Numbered from the stretch's first letter, positions 1-9,021 are shown. The stretch is 64,000 nucleotides of DNA from an uncultured Akkermansia sp. (GCA_947626545.1 CANQSS010000002.1:1-64000), one strand, 5' to 3'. The notes: generated by a model not told the origin, from the sequence alone. A program made the numbers and translations.

Positions 1-3000
1 CTGTGCTGCTCGGAGAAGAAGCTCGTGCCCTCCACCCAGACGTGCGTGGTCTTGCATGGGCGCTGCTGCTGCGTTGCCTCATCGTTGCCTTGGCAGCGCA
101 GGCGTGCAGCCTGCAGGGCGTGATCGCGCACGCGGCTCGTCTGGTTGCGCAGGGCAGCGCCCTGCGCCGCGGAGACTGAGGTGAGCGTGCTACCCGCCAT
201 GGCGGCGAGAGTCCGGTGGGCGACTGCCGGATTGCTCTCCATGGCACCGGCTATAAATTCTGCCATACGCTCCACATCCGGATCAACCCCGTTGATACTG
301 CTGCGCAGTACATGACCGGACACCAAGGCGGCACCGGCTTTCTCGTTGAATGTTTCAGCAAAGGCAATCACCGGGTTGACATCCTGATCCATCAGGGTGA
401 GTGATACGGTGCTACCCAATGTTTCCGTTTCTGCCGCGGGCGTTGCCTGCCGGAACAAAGCGATCCTCTTCTCCCTGGCTTCCGCAACAGCAGCTTCGCT
501 GTTCATGAACGAAACGTAGGCCTCCTTGTAGCGCCAATTGAGCGTGCCTGTCAGCTTCACCTTCACGTCCTTGTCCAGCTGTTCTCCGATAGTATCTTCC
601 AGTAGAGTGTTGTCCGTGTACGTCCCATGCACCGCGTACACATGCGCTCCTCTCATGATGACCACGTTCTTCAAATCCTCATTCGAGGCGATGATATCCT
701 TCAAATTGTGGATCTCAAAGATCGTTCCGGCTTCGATGATGATGTTCCGGCTCACGCTGACCATCGTGTCGCTCGCACTGTCCTGCCACAGATCTCCATT
801 GCTCAGATCCATGAAGATGCGCGTTGTCGCATTCTTGCGCAGGACGAGATCCTTCTGCACCCGGAGCGGTTCCTCTGAAGCATCCGACAGGATCATGACG
901 CTTTTCTCGCCACTGTTGTCCAGTGTGCCGTCAATGTTCGCTCCGTTAAGTGCATATTCACCCTGCATGGTCGTATCGCCGGTGATGGCGCCCGAGAACG
1001 TGCCTTCCCCTGTCAGCGTGACGCCTTCTCTTGCCGTCACCTCTTTTTCCCCCTCCAGATTCTGAAGGGTGACCGCGTTGTTTCCGAAGTCGGCGCTTTT
1101 AGCTTTGCCCATTTGGAAGGTTAGTTCCTCGCCCAGCTTCACACCCTCACCCATACCCATGGTGAAGTTACCATCCAGCACAACGGTGCCGGAGCCGGTG
1201 ATGCTACCCTGGCTGCCGGTCAAATCCTGACTTTGGGAGAGCGTGAGCTTGCCGTCCACCTGCAGTTCGCCACTCTTAGCATTTTCCTTGTCGCCGAGAG
1301 AAAGCTCGCCGTCGATGAAGCTGTCATTGCCGCCAATCGCCAGCTTGCCCTCCTCCACGGCGACATCCCCACCGGCTTTCAGATCGCCGTCCACAGTCAG
1401 ACTTGCGTCTCCGGTCTTTCTGAGATCAACTTCATCTCCGGCAACTATGTTGCCGTGGAGGGTTGTATCGCCCGTGGGAACAAAAGCGGACTCCTCATGT
1501 TTGTTTTCGAATGCCACGATGCCGCTTCCCTGGATCTCCAAGTCTGTACTGCCTTCGAGCTGCCTGACGACTCCATCCTGTCCCTCTGCCGTCACCGTTG
1601 TCCGTTCATCAATTACCACTTTGTCGAATTGAGAAAGTGTTTCGGCATCCACACTCACATGACCCACGGCATCTTCAGTTCCGTCAGCGGCCGCATCCCA
1701 TACATTGCTCTTGCCGGACAAGATAAGCTTACCCTTTTCGGCATTCCAGCTCTCGACACTCAATCCCCATCCTGTTCCAAGTGTGAAGTGCTCCTTCGCC
1801 CAAGTCTCGGAATTCTCGCCTGTCAACCTGCCGTTTGTGAGCCAAACCTCCAGAGTGATGTGGCCCCTTTGGGCGGCGACCAGCTTCCCATCAAGATCCA
1901 ATTTAATTTGGACACCATCCGCTACATCTACGATACTCTGATCACCGGCATCACCTGCATTCGTTCCGAATTGCATGATGGCTTGCTTGCCTTCAAGCGC
2001 TTCTTCTCCACTTTCCCATACGTTTTGCTCCGTGACCTTGAAGCTGTCATCGGCATGCAGGGTCAGGGTACTCCCCTCCTTCAGTCCGGTGAGGTAAGTG
2101 TCTTTGCCCGCCAGTTGGATGCTTGTGATGCGCGCGGCGTCCACTCCGCCAAGATCCACCGCGCCGGTGTACGTGTCACCGGTCCGGATGGCTAAGCTAC
2201 CCGCGTAGTTCCCGGCATTTGCCAGGCTCCCGCCGTGCATGGTGATGCTTCCTTGCGCTGCCTGATTGCCCAAGTCGTAGCTGCTCGTCTTCCCTTCCAT
2301 GGTGACGGCGCCATTCATGCTCCCGCCGCTGAGGGTGAGTTTCGCTCCTTCACCCAGTGAGAATTTCGCGCCTTCACCAATGCTTCCACCTTCCTGGGTG
2401 TAGCCGGTGCCCTCCCCGCTCAGTGTGACGGAGGTGCCGTTGATTGTCCCGTTGCTCTGCGTCATGGTCGCGCCGCCACTCAGATCCAACGTGCCACCGG
2501 TAATCTGACCTCCATCTTGTCTCATGCTCGCGCTGCCGCTCAGTGTGATGGAGGCACCGTCGATTGCTCCTTTGCTCTGCGTCAGGTTTGCACCATCGCT
2601 CAGCGAGAATGCCGCACCTCCACCGATGTTCCCACCCGCTTGGGCGAAGCTGGCTCCCTCCGTCAGGGTGAAGGTCGCACCGCTGATTGTGCCACTTGCT
2701 TGGGTGTAGCCAGTGCCTCCCCCGCTCAATGTGACGGAGGTGTCGTTGATTGTCCCGTTGCTCTGCGTCAGGTTTGCACCATCGCTCAGCGAGAATGCCG
2801 CACCTCCATCGATGCTCCCACCCGCTTGGGCGAAGCTGGCTCCCTCCGTCAGGGTGAAGGTCGCACCGCTGATTGTGCCACTTGCCTGAGTGTAGCCAGT
2901 GCCTTCCCCGCTCAGTTTAATGGAGCCGCCCTTGATCGCTGCCTCTCCCTTCTGACTCATCTGAGCGCCGTTATCGAGTTGCGTGTTTTGCACCCCATAG

Positions 3001-6000
3001 CTCACTCCGCCGGCTAAGGTCAGACTCGCTCCGCTGCCAAGCTTCACGTTGCCCTTGCCGCTTATGCTCCCGCTACTCTCTTCACTCATCTCCGTGGCCC
3101 CGGTTAACGCCAACGTCCCGTCCACCTGCAACTTGCCTCCGCTCATGGCAAGTGTTCCGATGCTGTTGGCTCCCCCCGAAAGAGCAAGGGTGCCTTCTTT
3201 CACCTCCACGGTGCCGCTACTCTCCAAGTTCCCATGCACGTTTAACGCCGCATCTCCTGTCTTTTCAAGGGTCGCTGCCTCCAACCCCGTTCCTTCCACG
3301 CGAATATTCCCGTAAAAGTTCGTGCCGCCATTGTCGCCGTTGGTATTCTCATTGTGCAGCTGCACGGTGTGGCCGGCTGTGGCTCCCGATTCTGTCTTCA
3401 CGATGAAGTCGCCGTGCGTCTTTTCGTCACTTCGCAACTGGTGGACGATGGTGGTGGGCGTCTCTTCCTGCGTGGTCGGCAGTGTGAGGGTCAGGTCCTT
3501 GTCCGCAATAACTGCGCTGTAGTTGTTCAACAGATCTGCCACGTCCACGTTTTGTCCGTTGCGCGAGGCGATCCATACGCCCTCCGTGCTGCCCGTGAGG
3601 ATCAGGTGTCCGCCTTCTGCATCACTCAGCAGCAGTACCTTGATACCGTCCAGTCCTGTCTCCAGCACAAAATGCTCTTTCAACCACGCTTCCAGCTCCT
3701 TTTGTCCTCCTTCCGGCATTCCGCTGAAGCTGCCATTGGTGAAGAGGATTTCCAGCTGCCCTTCGATGTCCTTCAGCACCTCGTTCTCCAGGCGCAACTG
3801 TAGCTTACCGGCCTCACCGAAGGCGATTTGTCCTTTTCCATCCCGGAACTGCACCATCGTTCCTCCCGCCGGTTCGGTTTGTCCTTCGCGGTACACGTGT
3901 TGCACGCCCACTACCATCGCATCCCCTTCCCTGAAGGTGAGCGTGCTGCCGCTCTTCAAGTTGCGCAGTTCCGTTCCGGAGGCCCCGATCCGGACCTGGG
4001 TGATGCGTGCAGCATCGACTCCGCCAAGATCCAACGAGCCGGTGTATGTAGCATCGGTCTGAATGGCCAGGTTCCCCGCGTATTTCTCAGCATTTGCCAG
4101 ATTTCCGCCGTGCATGGTGATGCTTCCCTGCGCGGCCTGATTGCCCAGGTCGTAGAGGCTCGTCTTTCCTTCCATGGAGACAGCGCCATTCATGCTCCCG
4201 CCGCTGAGAGTGAGGGTCGCTCCGTCCTTCAACGAGAATGTCGCGCCTTCACCAATGCTTCCACCCGCCTGGGTGAAGCTAGTGCCCTCGGTCAGGGTGA
4301 AGGTCGCACCGCCGATTGTGCCACCCGCCTGGGTGTAGCCGGTGCCTTCCCCGCTCAGTTTAATGGAGCCGCCTTTGATCGCTGCCTCTCCTTTCTGACT
4401 CATCTGAGCGCCGTTTTCGAGTTGCGTGTTTTGCACCTCATAGCTCACTCCGCCGGCTAAGGTCAGGCTTGCCCCGCTGCCGAGCTTCACATTGCCCTTG
4501 CCGCTTATGCTTCCGTGACTCTCTTCACTCATCTCCGTGACCCCGGTTAGCTCCAGCGTCCCGTCCACCTGCAACTTGCCTCCGCTCATGGCAAGTGTTC
4601 CGATGCTGTTGGCTGTTCCACCCAGAGCAAGGGTGCCTCCTTTCACCTCCACGGTGCCGCTGCTCTCCACGTTCCCATGCACGTTCAGTGCCGCATCTCC
4701 TGTTTTTTCGAGGGTCGCGGCTTCCAGTCCTGTTCCTTCTACGCGAACATCCCCGTAGAATTCCGTGTCGCCATTGTCGCCGTCGGCATTCTCACTGTGC
4801 AGCTGTACGGTGTGGTTGGCTGTGGCTCCCGATTCTGTCTTCACGATGAAGTCGCCGTGCTTCTCTCTTTCATTTTGCAACTGGTTGACGATGGTGGGTG
4901 TCTCTTCCTGCGTGGCCGGCAGTGTGAGGGTCAGGTCCTCGTCCGCAATAACTGCGCTGTAGTGGTTCAACAGATCCGCCACGTCCACGTTTTGCCCGTT
5001 GCGCGAGGCGATCCAGATGCCCGACGAGCTGCCCGTGAGTATCAAGCGTCCACCTTCTGCACCACTCAACAGTAGCACCGGGAGTCCTGCATCCAGCACA
5101 AAGTGCTCTCCCAGCCACGCTTCCAACTCCTTTTGTCCTCCTTCCGGCATTCCGCTGAAGCTGCCATTGGTGAAGAGGATTTCCAGCTGCCCTTCGAGGC
5201 CCTCCAGTACCTTGCTCTTCAGGTGCAACTGTAGCTTACCGGCCTCACCGAAGGCGATTTGTCCTCCTCCTTCCTGGAACTGCACCATCGTTTCTCCTGC
5301 CAGTTCGGTTTGTCCTTTGCGGTACACGTGTTGCTTGCCCACCACCATCTGATCCCCCTTCCTGAAGGTGAGTGTGGTATCTTTCATAAGCCCAACAATT
5401 CCACTGTCACCAGCGTTGGTGAGCGAAACCTGTTTTACCAGCGATGCGTCCAGTCCCCCCAAATCCACCGTGACCAGAGTATCCGAAACGTCGGATCGGA
5501 CAAAGACCCCACGTTGGAATGCTGCCTTCTGGTAGTCGCTTGTTAGAGCCTTGTTCGAGAGCTCAAGTTTTCCCCCTGCCATGACGACATCGGCGTAGAT
5601 TGTCGTCGGATTGGTTTCTTCATCAGTATAATCCAGTTTGAAGGTGGAACCTCCGCAGATGGTGATCGAGGCTTCAGAAACCCCTTCCATGCCTATGGTA
5701 GCTGCGCCCGCAATGGCAAAGACGGCGTCGCTAACCGTGATTGTCGTAGAGCACGCTCCTACCTGATCCGGCACCGCAGAAGTATTTACCGTGGCTGCCT
5801 CGCCCGTGGTCTTCGAGTGCAGGACAAACTCTCCGCCGTTTGTCACGTTGATGGTGACGCCGGAGGAAGTTCCCTTCGAGACGATGCCGATGTCGCCTTT
5901 GGTGGTGAACTTGCTATTCTTACCGTCTACGTTGATGAGCACCGTTGAGGTCTCGTTGTCCACTTCTGAAGTGTCGGCAATGCGCGAGAAATCGCCGCCC

Positions 6001-6854
6001 CAATATTTGCCCCCCGATTCTATCTGAATCGTTGTGGTGAGAATATCTTTTCCAGAAGTTGTTGCGTAAGCGGGATTCCGTGCTCCCTTACCGAGCGTAT
6101 CCGACCCGGAGCATTCCCCATTATACTCTCCTCCTTTGAGTGTAAGCGTTGTTGTTGCTGTACACGTAGTTTCCGTACCATTAAAAGCTTGCGCTTCTCC
6201 AACGATCACAGAGCCTGCACGGAACTCACCTCCCTTCTCCACCTCGATGTTGGTAATCATTTCGCATCCTCCACGGCCGCCAGCTGCTCGCGACAGGGTT
6301 AGCGTCTTTCCGTCTTTTCTGGCGCAATTCAACGTTCCTCCCTGATGGATTTTGATAATGCCCGTCAATGTTCCTGCCACTGCACTAAAAAGATCCGGTG
6401 GCGTGTTGGATGACAAATCGGGGTATGAATCGCTCCACCTCAACTCGCCACTTAAATCGATGGTTGTTCGACCGGTTGCCCCCCAACCGTACCGTGTGTA
6501 GCCCAAAGTGGTGCCAGTAGTGGCATTTTTCCCTCTGCAAATTTCCAAAGCACAGCCAGCACCTACGGTGATTTGATTGTGATCTCCAATAAAAGTCACA
6601 TGATAATCTAAATCTCCCGATGCCGTCTTCACGCATACCTCACCCTCCGAATCGTCCTTCTGTATGGTCAGCGTGACATCTTGATAGTATCCTTGTTGGA
6701 TGATGTTGTCGTCTGATAATCCAGTGCCACGCGTAGCTCCACCTGGCATTTTCTCTTGCGGAGCATACGTGAACGAAACCTCCGCCGATGACCGGGAAGC
6801 AGACAGCACGGCGAAGAGAGCAGATAATAATGCGACGGGCAAATGGAGTTTCAT
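1..6854 (-). CDS. Very large autotransporter / passenger beta-helix adhesin, C-terminus truncated by the window edge
   Basis: Manual translation of the minus strand from ATG at 6854 (MKLHLPVALLSALFAVLSASRSSAEVSFTYAPQEK...) stays open in one frame to position 1 (~2284 codons). It has a signal peptide, Gly/Ser/Thr-rich repeats (SGGxxTQSNGTINGTSVTLSGEGTGYTQ) and a C-terminal segment VERMAEFIAGAMESNPAVAHRTLAAMAGSTLTSVSAAQGAALRNQTSRVRDHALQAARLR...HVWVEGTSFFSEQ typical of verrucomicrobial autotransporter barrels. Missing from the ORF track because no stop lies in the window. Confidence 0.9.
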   Translation of the reverse strand, partial: MKLHLPVALLSALFAVLSASRSSAEVSFTYAPQEKMPGGATRGTGLSDDNIIQQGYYQDVTLTIQKDDSEGEVCVKTASGDLDYHVTFIGDHNQITVGAGCALEICRGKNATTGTTLGYTRYGWGATGRTTIDLSGELRWSDSYPDLSSNTPPDLFSAVAGTLTGIIKIHQGGTLNCARKDGKTLTLSRAAGGRGGCEMITNIEVEKGGEFRAGSVIVGEAQAFNGTETTCTATTTLTLKGGEYNGECSGSDTLGKGARNPAYATTSGKDILTTTIQIESGGKYWGGDFSRIADTSEVDNETSTVLINVDGKNSKFTTKGDIGIVSKGTSSGVTINVTNGGEFVLHSKTTGEAATVNTSAVPDQVGACSTTITVSDAVFAIAGAATIGMEGVSEASITICGGSTFKLDYTDEETNPTTIYADVVMAGGKLELSNKALTSDYQKAAFQRGVFVRSDVSDTLVTVDLGGLDASLVKQVSLTNAGDSGIVGLMKDTTLTFRKGDQMVVGKQHVYRKGQTELAGETMVQFQEGGGQIAFGEAGKLQLHLKSKVLEGLEGQLEILFTNGSFSGMPEGGQKELEAWLGEHFVLDAGLPVLLLSGAEGGRLILTGSSSGIWIASRNGQNVDVADLLNHYSAVIADEDLTLTLPATQEETPTIVNQLQNEREKHGDFIVKTESGATANHTVQLHSENADGDNGDTEFYGDVRVEGTGLEAATLEKTGDAALNVHGNVESSGTVEVKGGTLALGGTANSIGTLAMSGGKLQVDGTLELTGVTEMSEESHGSISGKGNVKLGSGASLTLAGGVSYEVQNTQLENGAQMSQKGEAAIKGGSIKLSGEGTGYTQAGGTIGGATFTLTEGTSFTQAGGSIGEGATFSLKDGATLTLSGGSMNGAVSMEGKTSLYDLGNQAAQGSITMHGGNLANAEKYAGNLAIQTDATYTGSLDLGGVDAARITQVRIGASGTELRNLKSGSTLTFREGDAMVVGVQHVYREGQTEPAGGTMVQFRDGKGQIAFGEAGKLQLRLENEVLKDIEGQLEILFTNGSFSGMPEGGQKELEAWLKEHFVLETGLDGIKVLLLSDAEGGHLILTGSTEGVWIASRNGQNVDVADLLNNYSAVIADKDLTLTLPTTQEETPTTIVHQLRSDEKTHGDFIVKTESGATAGHTVQLHNENTNGDNGGTNFYGNIRVEGTGLEAATLEKTGDAALNVHGNLESSGTVEVKEGTLALSGGANSIGTLAMSGGKLQVDGTLALTGATEMSEESSGSISGKGNVKLGSGASLTLAGGVSYGVQNTQLDNGAQMSQKGEAAIKGGSIKLSGEGTGYTQASGTISGATFTLTEGASFAQAGGSIDGGAAFSLSDGANLTQSNGTINDTSVTLSGGGTGYTQASGTISGATFTLTEGASFAQAGGNIGGGAAFSLSDGANLTQSKGAIDGASITLSGSASMRQDGGQITGGTLDLSGGATMTQSNGTINGTSVTLSGEGTGYTQEGGSIGEGAKFSLGEGAKLTLSGGSMNGAVTMEGKTSSYDLGNQAAQGSITMHGGSLANAGNYAGSLAIRTGDTYTGAVDLGGVDAARITSIQLAGKDTYLTGLKEGSTLTLHADDSFKVTEQNVWESGEEALEGKQAIMQFGTNAGDAGDQSIVDVADGVQIKLDLDGKLVAAQRGHITLEVWLTNGRLTGENSETWAKEHFTLGTGWGLSVESWNAEKGKLILSGKSNVWDAAADGTEDAVGHVSVDAETLSQFDKVVIDERTTVTAEGQDGVVRQLEGSTDLEIQGSGIVAFENKHEESAFVPTGDTTLHGNIVAGDEVDLRKTGDASLTVDGDLKAGGDVAVEEGKLAIGGNDSFIDGELSLGDKENAKSGELQVDGKLTLSQSQDLTGSQGSITGSGTVVLDGNFTMGMGEGVKLGEELTFQMGKAKSADFGNNAVTLQNLEGEKEVTAREGVTLTGEGTFSGAITGDTTMQGEYALNGANIDGTLDNSGEKSVMILSDASEEPLRVQKDLVLRKNATTRIFMDLSNGDLWQDSASDTMVSVSRNIIIEAGTIFEIHNLKDIIASNEDLKNVVIMRGAHVYAVHGTYTDNTLLEDTIGEQLDKDVKVKLTGTLNWRYKEAYVSFMNSEAAVAEAREKRIALFRQATPAAETETLGSTVSLTLMDQDVNPVIAFAETFNEKAGAALVSGHVLRSSINGVDPDVERMAEFIAGAMESNPAVAHRTLAAMAGSTLTSVSAAQGAALRNQTSRVRDHALQAARLRCQGNDEATQQQRPCKTTHVWVEGTSFFSEQH
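2581..2952. repeat. Two near-identical 186-bp (62-codon) tandem repeats inside the autotransporter gene
   Basis: gtcaggtttgcaccatcgctcagcgagaatgccgcacctcca... at 2581 recurs at 2767 (offset 186 bp, in frame). Confidence 0.85.
2911..5400. repeat. ~1.44-kb duplicated module inside the autotransporter gene (copies ~2911-3970 and ~4354-5400)
   Basis: Long near-identical blocks at offset ~1431-1443 bp, e.g. ctcagtttaatggagccgcc at 2911/4354 and acgtccacgttttg at 3541/4981. Confidence 0.85.
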
Positions 6855-6931
6855 ATTGTTTTTATTGGTTGTTTTTTGAAAGAGAAGGAGCATTGCGATT
6901 TCTATCGCTGCAGCATCTCCGGGGAGAGTCT

Positions 6932-7106
6932 ACGTATTTAGAATACGTATTAACGCATGCATAAATCTTTGATGATGTAAATCTTGCAAAAACACAAACA
7001 ATCATATTTTTCGCCTTTATGGTAAGAGAGACCTCTCAATAAAGCATTGAATATGAAAGATAAAAATTTTTCAAATAGAGACTTGACATACGTATTCTAA
7101 AAACGC
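6932..7106. promoter_or_regulatory. Candidate invertible promoter segment A (inverted sites 6932-6948 and 7090-7106), upstream of the autotransporter
   Basis: ACGTATTTAGAATACGT at 6932-6948 and inverted partner ACGTATTCTAAAAACGC at 7090-7106. CTTGACAT (-35) sits inside the segment at 7082-7089. A minus-strand -10 TAGACT lies just outside the left site. Confidence 0.7.
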
Positions 7107-7130
7107 AGAGCAAAGGGAAAAGGAGAACAA

Positions 7131-8139
7131 ATGAAGGAAGAAAGCAAGAACATAACTGAGGAAGAGCGAGCGCTCATTATCATGATGAGGTCTATCAAAG
7201 TACAAGCGCATGAAGTGATGCGCTTTGTGCAAGAGGGGCTGAAGCGAGGAGGCGGCAAATTGCGGCGAGCGGAACGCTGTCTGGAGCTGGGAGAGGAGGG
7301 AATGAAACGCAACCGGCAAACGGTGAGTTTTTGCACAGGCGGTAGAAGCAGCAGCGGAGGAGAAAAAGGAGAGACGGGCGCGCACGCAGAGTGGCTTTCG
7401 GCAAGCGATGAGACGACTGATGCGCGAGTGTCCGCAGGTGAAGTTACGACGTGTGCGCAGCATACGCAGCGAGGAATGCGCCGCATGGCTGGAGAGGGCA
7501 TATACCACACCAAGCCAACGCAAGAAGGCACGCGTGGCGCTCAGCAGTGTATTCAGCACAGCCAAACGTCGCGGTTGGTGCTCCGAAAACCCGATACGCA
7601 GCATCCCTGTGCCTCATATCCGAGAAAAGAGCATCAGCATCCTCAGCAAAGAGGAACTCACACGTTTAATGCACACCGCCGAGACATTCAATGGCGGCTC
7701 TTGTCTCGCTCCGCTGGCTATCATGCTCTACGCCGGAGTACGCCCCAACGAAGTGGAGCGGCTGTGCTGGGGCGACGTGCGGCTTGAAAACGGCAGGATT
7801 CTTATCGCACCGCGCCACAGCAAGACCGGAGGCGCGCGCCACGTTACCATCTTCCCACCATTAGCTCGCATCCTGCAGCGCATCCGCCGCCCTGATGCTG
7901 AACGAATCTGTCCGCCGAACTGGAGACGACTCCAAACCCTCCTGCACCACGAAGCCGGCCTCACCGCATGGCAACCGGATGTCCTGCGCCACACTTTCGC
8001 CACACACCACCTCGCCACCTTTCGCAACTACGCCGAGCTGCAGCTCGAAATGGGTCACCGCTCTGCCGAGCTGCTGCGCACTCGCTACATCGCGATGGAG
8101 GGCATGTACCACCATGAGAATTCCCTGCTTGTCAACTAA
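7131..8139 (+). CDS. Tyrosine recombinase/integrase with an apparent frameshift at a T5 run (7328-7332)
   Basis: Good SD (aggag) before ATG 7131. Frame 7131.. gives ...MKRNRQTVSF and frame 7408.. gives the catalytic domain. Removing one T joins them as RQTVSFAQAVEAAAEEKKERRARTQSGFRQAMRRLM.... Catalytic elements: GVRPNEV, HSKTGGARHV, DVLRHTFATH, EMGHRS, RTRYI. Confidence 0.85.
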
Positions 8140-8148
8140 ACATCCTAG

Positions 8149-8360
8149 GGCAACCGCATTAGAAAATGCGGTTGCCATGTACGATGTACGATTTATTAAT
8201 AATGTGCGCATTGCGCAGATTTTTTTCGAATCATTAATGTGTGCTGAGATTCCTCTAGATCCGTCATTATGATGACCACCGGTTATCACGGTTTTTGATA
8301 CGTATGAACAGTGATATCGGTCAATAAGAGCATTTTTCCGTTGATGAACTCCTCTTAAAG
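8149..8360. repeat. Dispersed element type I (palindrome + heptamers + conserved ~170-bp body)
   Basis: GGCAACCGCATT-AGAA-AATGCGGTTGCC, ATGTACGATGTACGATTTATTAATAATG..., ...TTTTTGATACGTATgAACAnTGATATCnG body shared with 15706-15938 and 23353-23589. Confidence 0.85.
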
Positions 8361-8363
8361 CAC

Positions 8364-8747
8364 ATGGGATTGACCACATGGAAGGATGCACCGGAGGGCA
8401 AAACCATCGAGAGCGATGTTGTCGTAGTGAAAAATTACCTGTCAGAGGAAGAAATGAGGCAGCTCAATCGCCCGGTGAATGCTTACTTGAATTATGCTAA
8501 GACGATGGCTCAACGTAAAATTCCCATGACGATGCAGGATTGGGAACAACGACTCAACGGATTCATCCGCTTGTTTGAATACGATGTGCTCGCCGATGCG
8601 GGCAAGGTAACAGCGGAGATCGCGCGTCTGCACGCCGAAAGCGAGTTCGAGAAATACCGGGTGATTCAGGATCGCGAGTACCTTTCGGACTACGACCGCT
8701 ACCTGTTGGAACTGGAGGGACGCTGCAAGAAAAAGGAGCAACCTTGA
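8364..8747 (+). pseudogene. RhuM-family protein, C-terminal fragment
   Basis: HMGLTTWKDAPEGKTIESDVVVVKNYLSEEEM...MTMQDWEQRLNGFIRLFEYDVLADAGKVTAEIARLHAESEFEKYRVIQDREYLSDYDRYLLELE resembles the RhuM C-terminus; the N-terminal portion is absent. Confidence 0.7.
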
Positions 8748-8815
8748 CGCCCCTCCGCAAGGAGAGAATTCTCGGGACGCGTGAATGGTGAAATATCTGC
8801 TTGAATGAATGGCTA

Positions 8816-8988
8816 ACGTATTGGGAATACGTATGTCAAGCCATCAGTCAGAAAAAACAATCTTTTCTTTTCAGTGACTTGCAAAGTCAGGTCATTGCTT
8901 TCGGCAAAGAAAAGAGTGCAATTAGTGGTTGGCTTGTCGCTTCATTGCGAGTGAGATACGCTCGAAGCTGTGCGTATTCCCAATACGC
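8816..8988. promoter_or_regulatory. Candidate invertible promoter segment B (inverted sites 8816-8832 and 8972-8988), upstream of the OMP gene
   Basis: ACGTATTGGGAATACGT followed by ATGTCAAG (minus-strand CTTGACAT) at 8816-8840; GCGTATTCCCAATACGC followed directly by TATACT at 8972-8994. Confidence 0.7.
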
Positions 8989-9021
8989 TATACTTCCCTC
9001 GTCCAAGTGGACAACGATCCT

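Noticed and set aside
216-6345. Plus-strand ORFs listed across 0.2-6.3 kb (e.g. 1233-2195, 3828-4460)
   Set aside because: Antisense to a single continuous minus-strand autotransporter frame; low-complexity translations caused by its repeats.
7081-7111. TTGACA at 7083 as the promoter of the recombinase in the current orientation
   Set aside because: At 16-18 bp downstream there is no acceptable -10 (CAGAGC region).
8149-8176. GGCAAACGCATT...AATGCGTTTGCC palindromes as ordinary Rho-independent terminators
   Set aside because: No U-tract follows; copies occur in upstream as well as downstream intergenic regions and are linked to longer conserved bodies.
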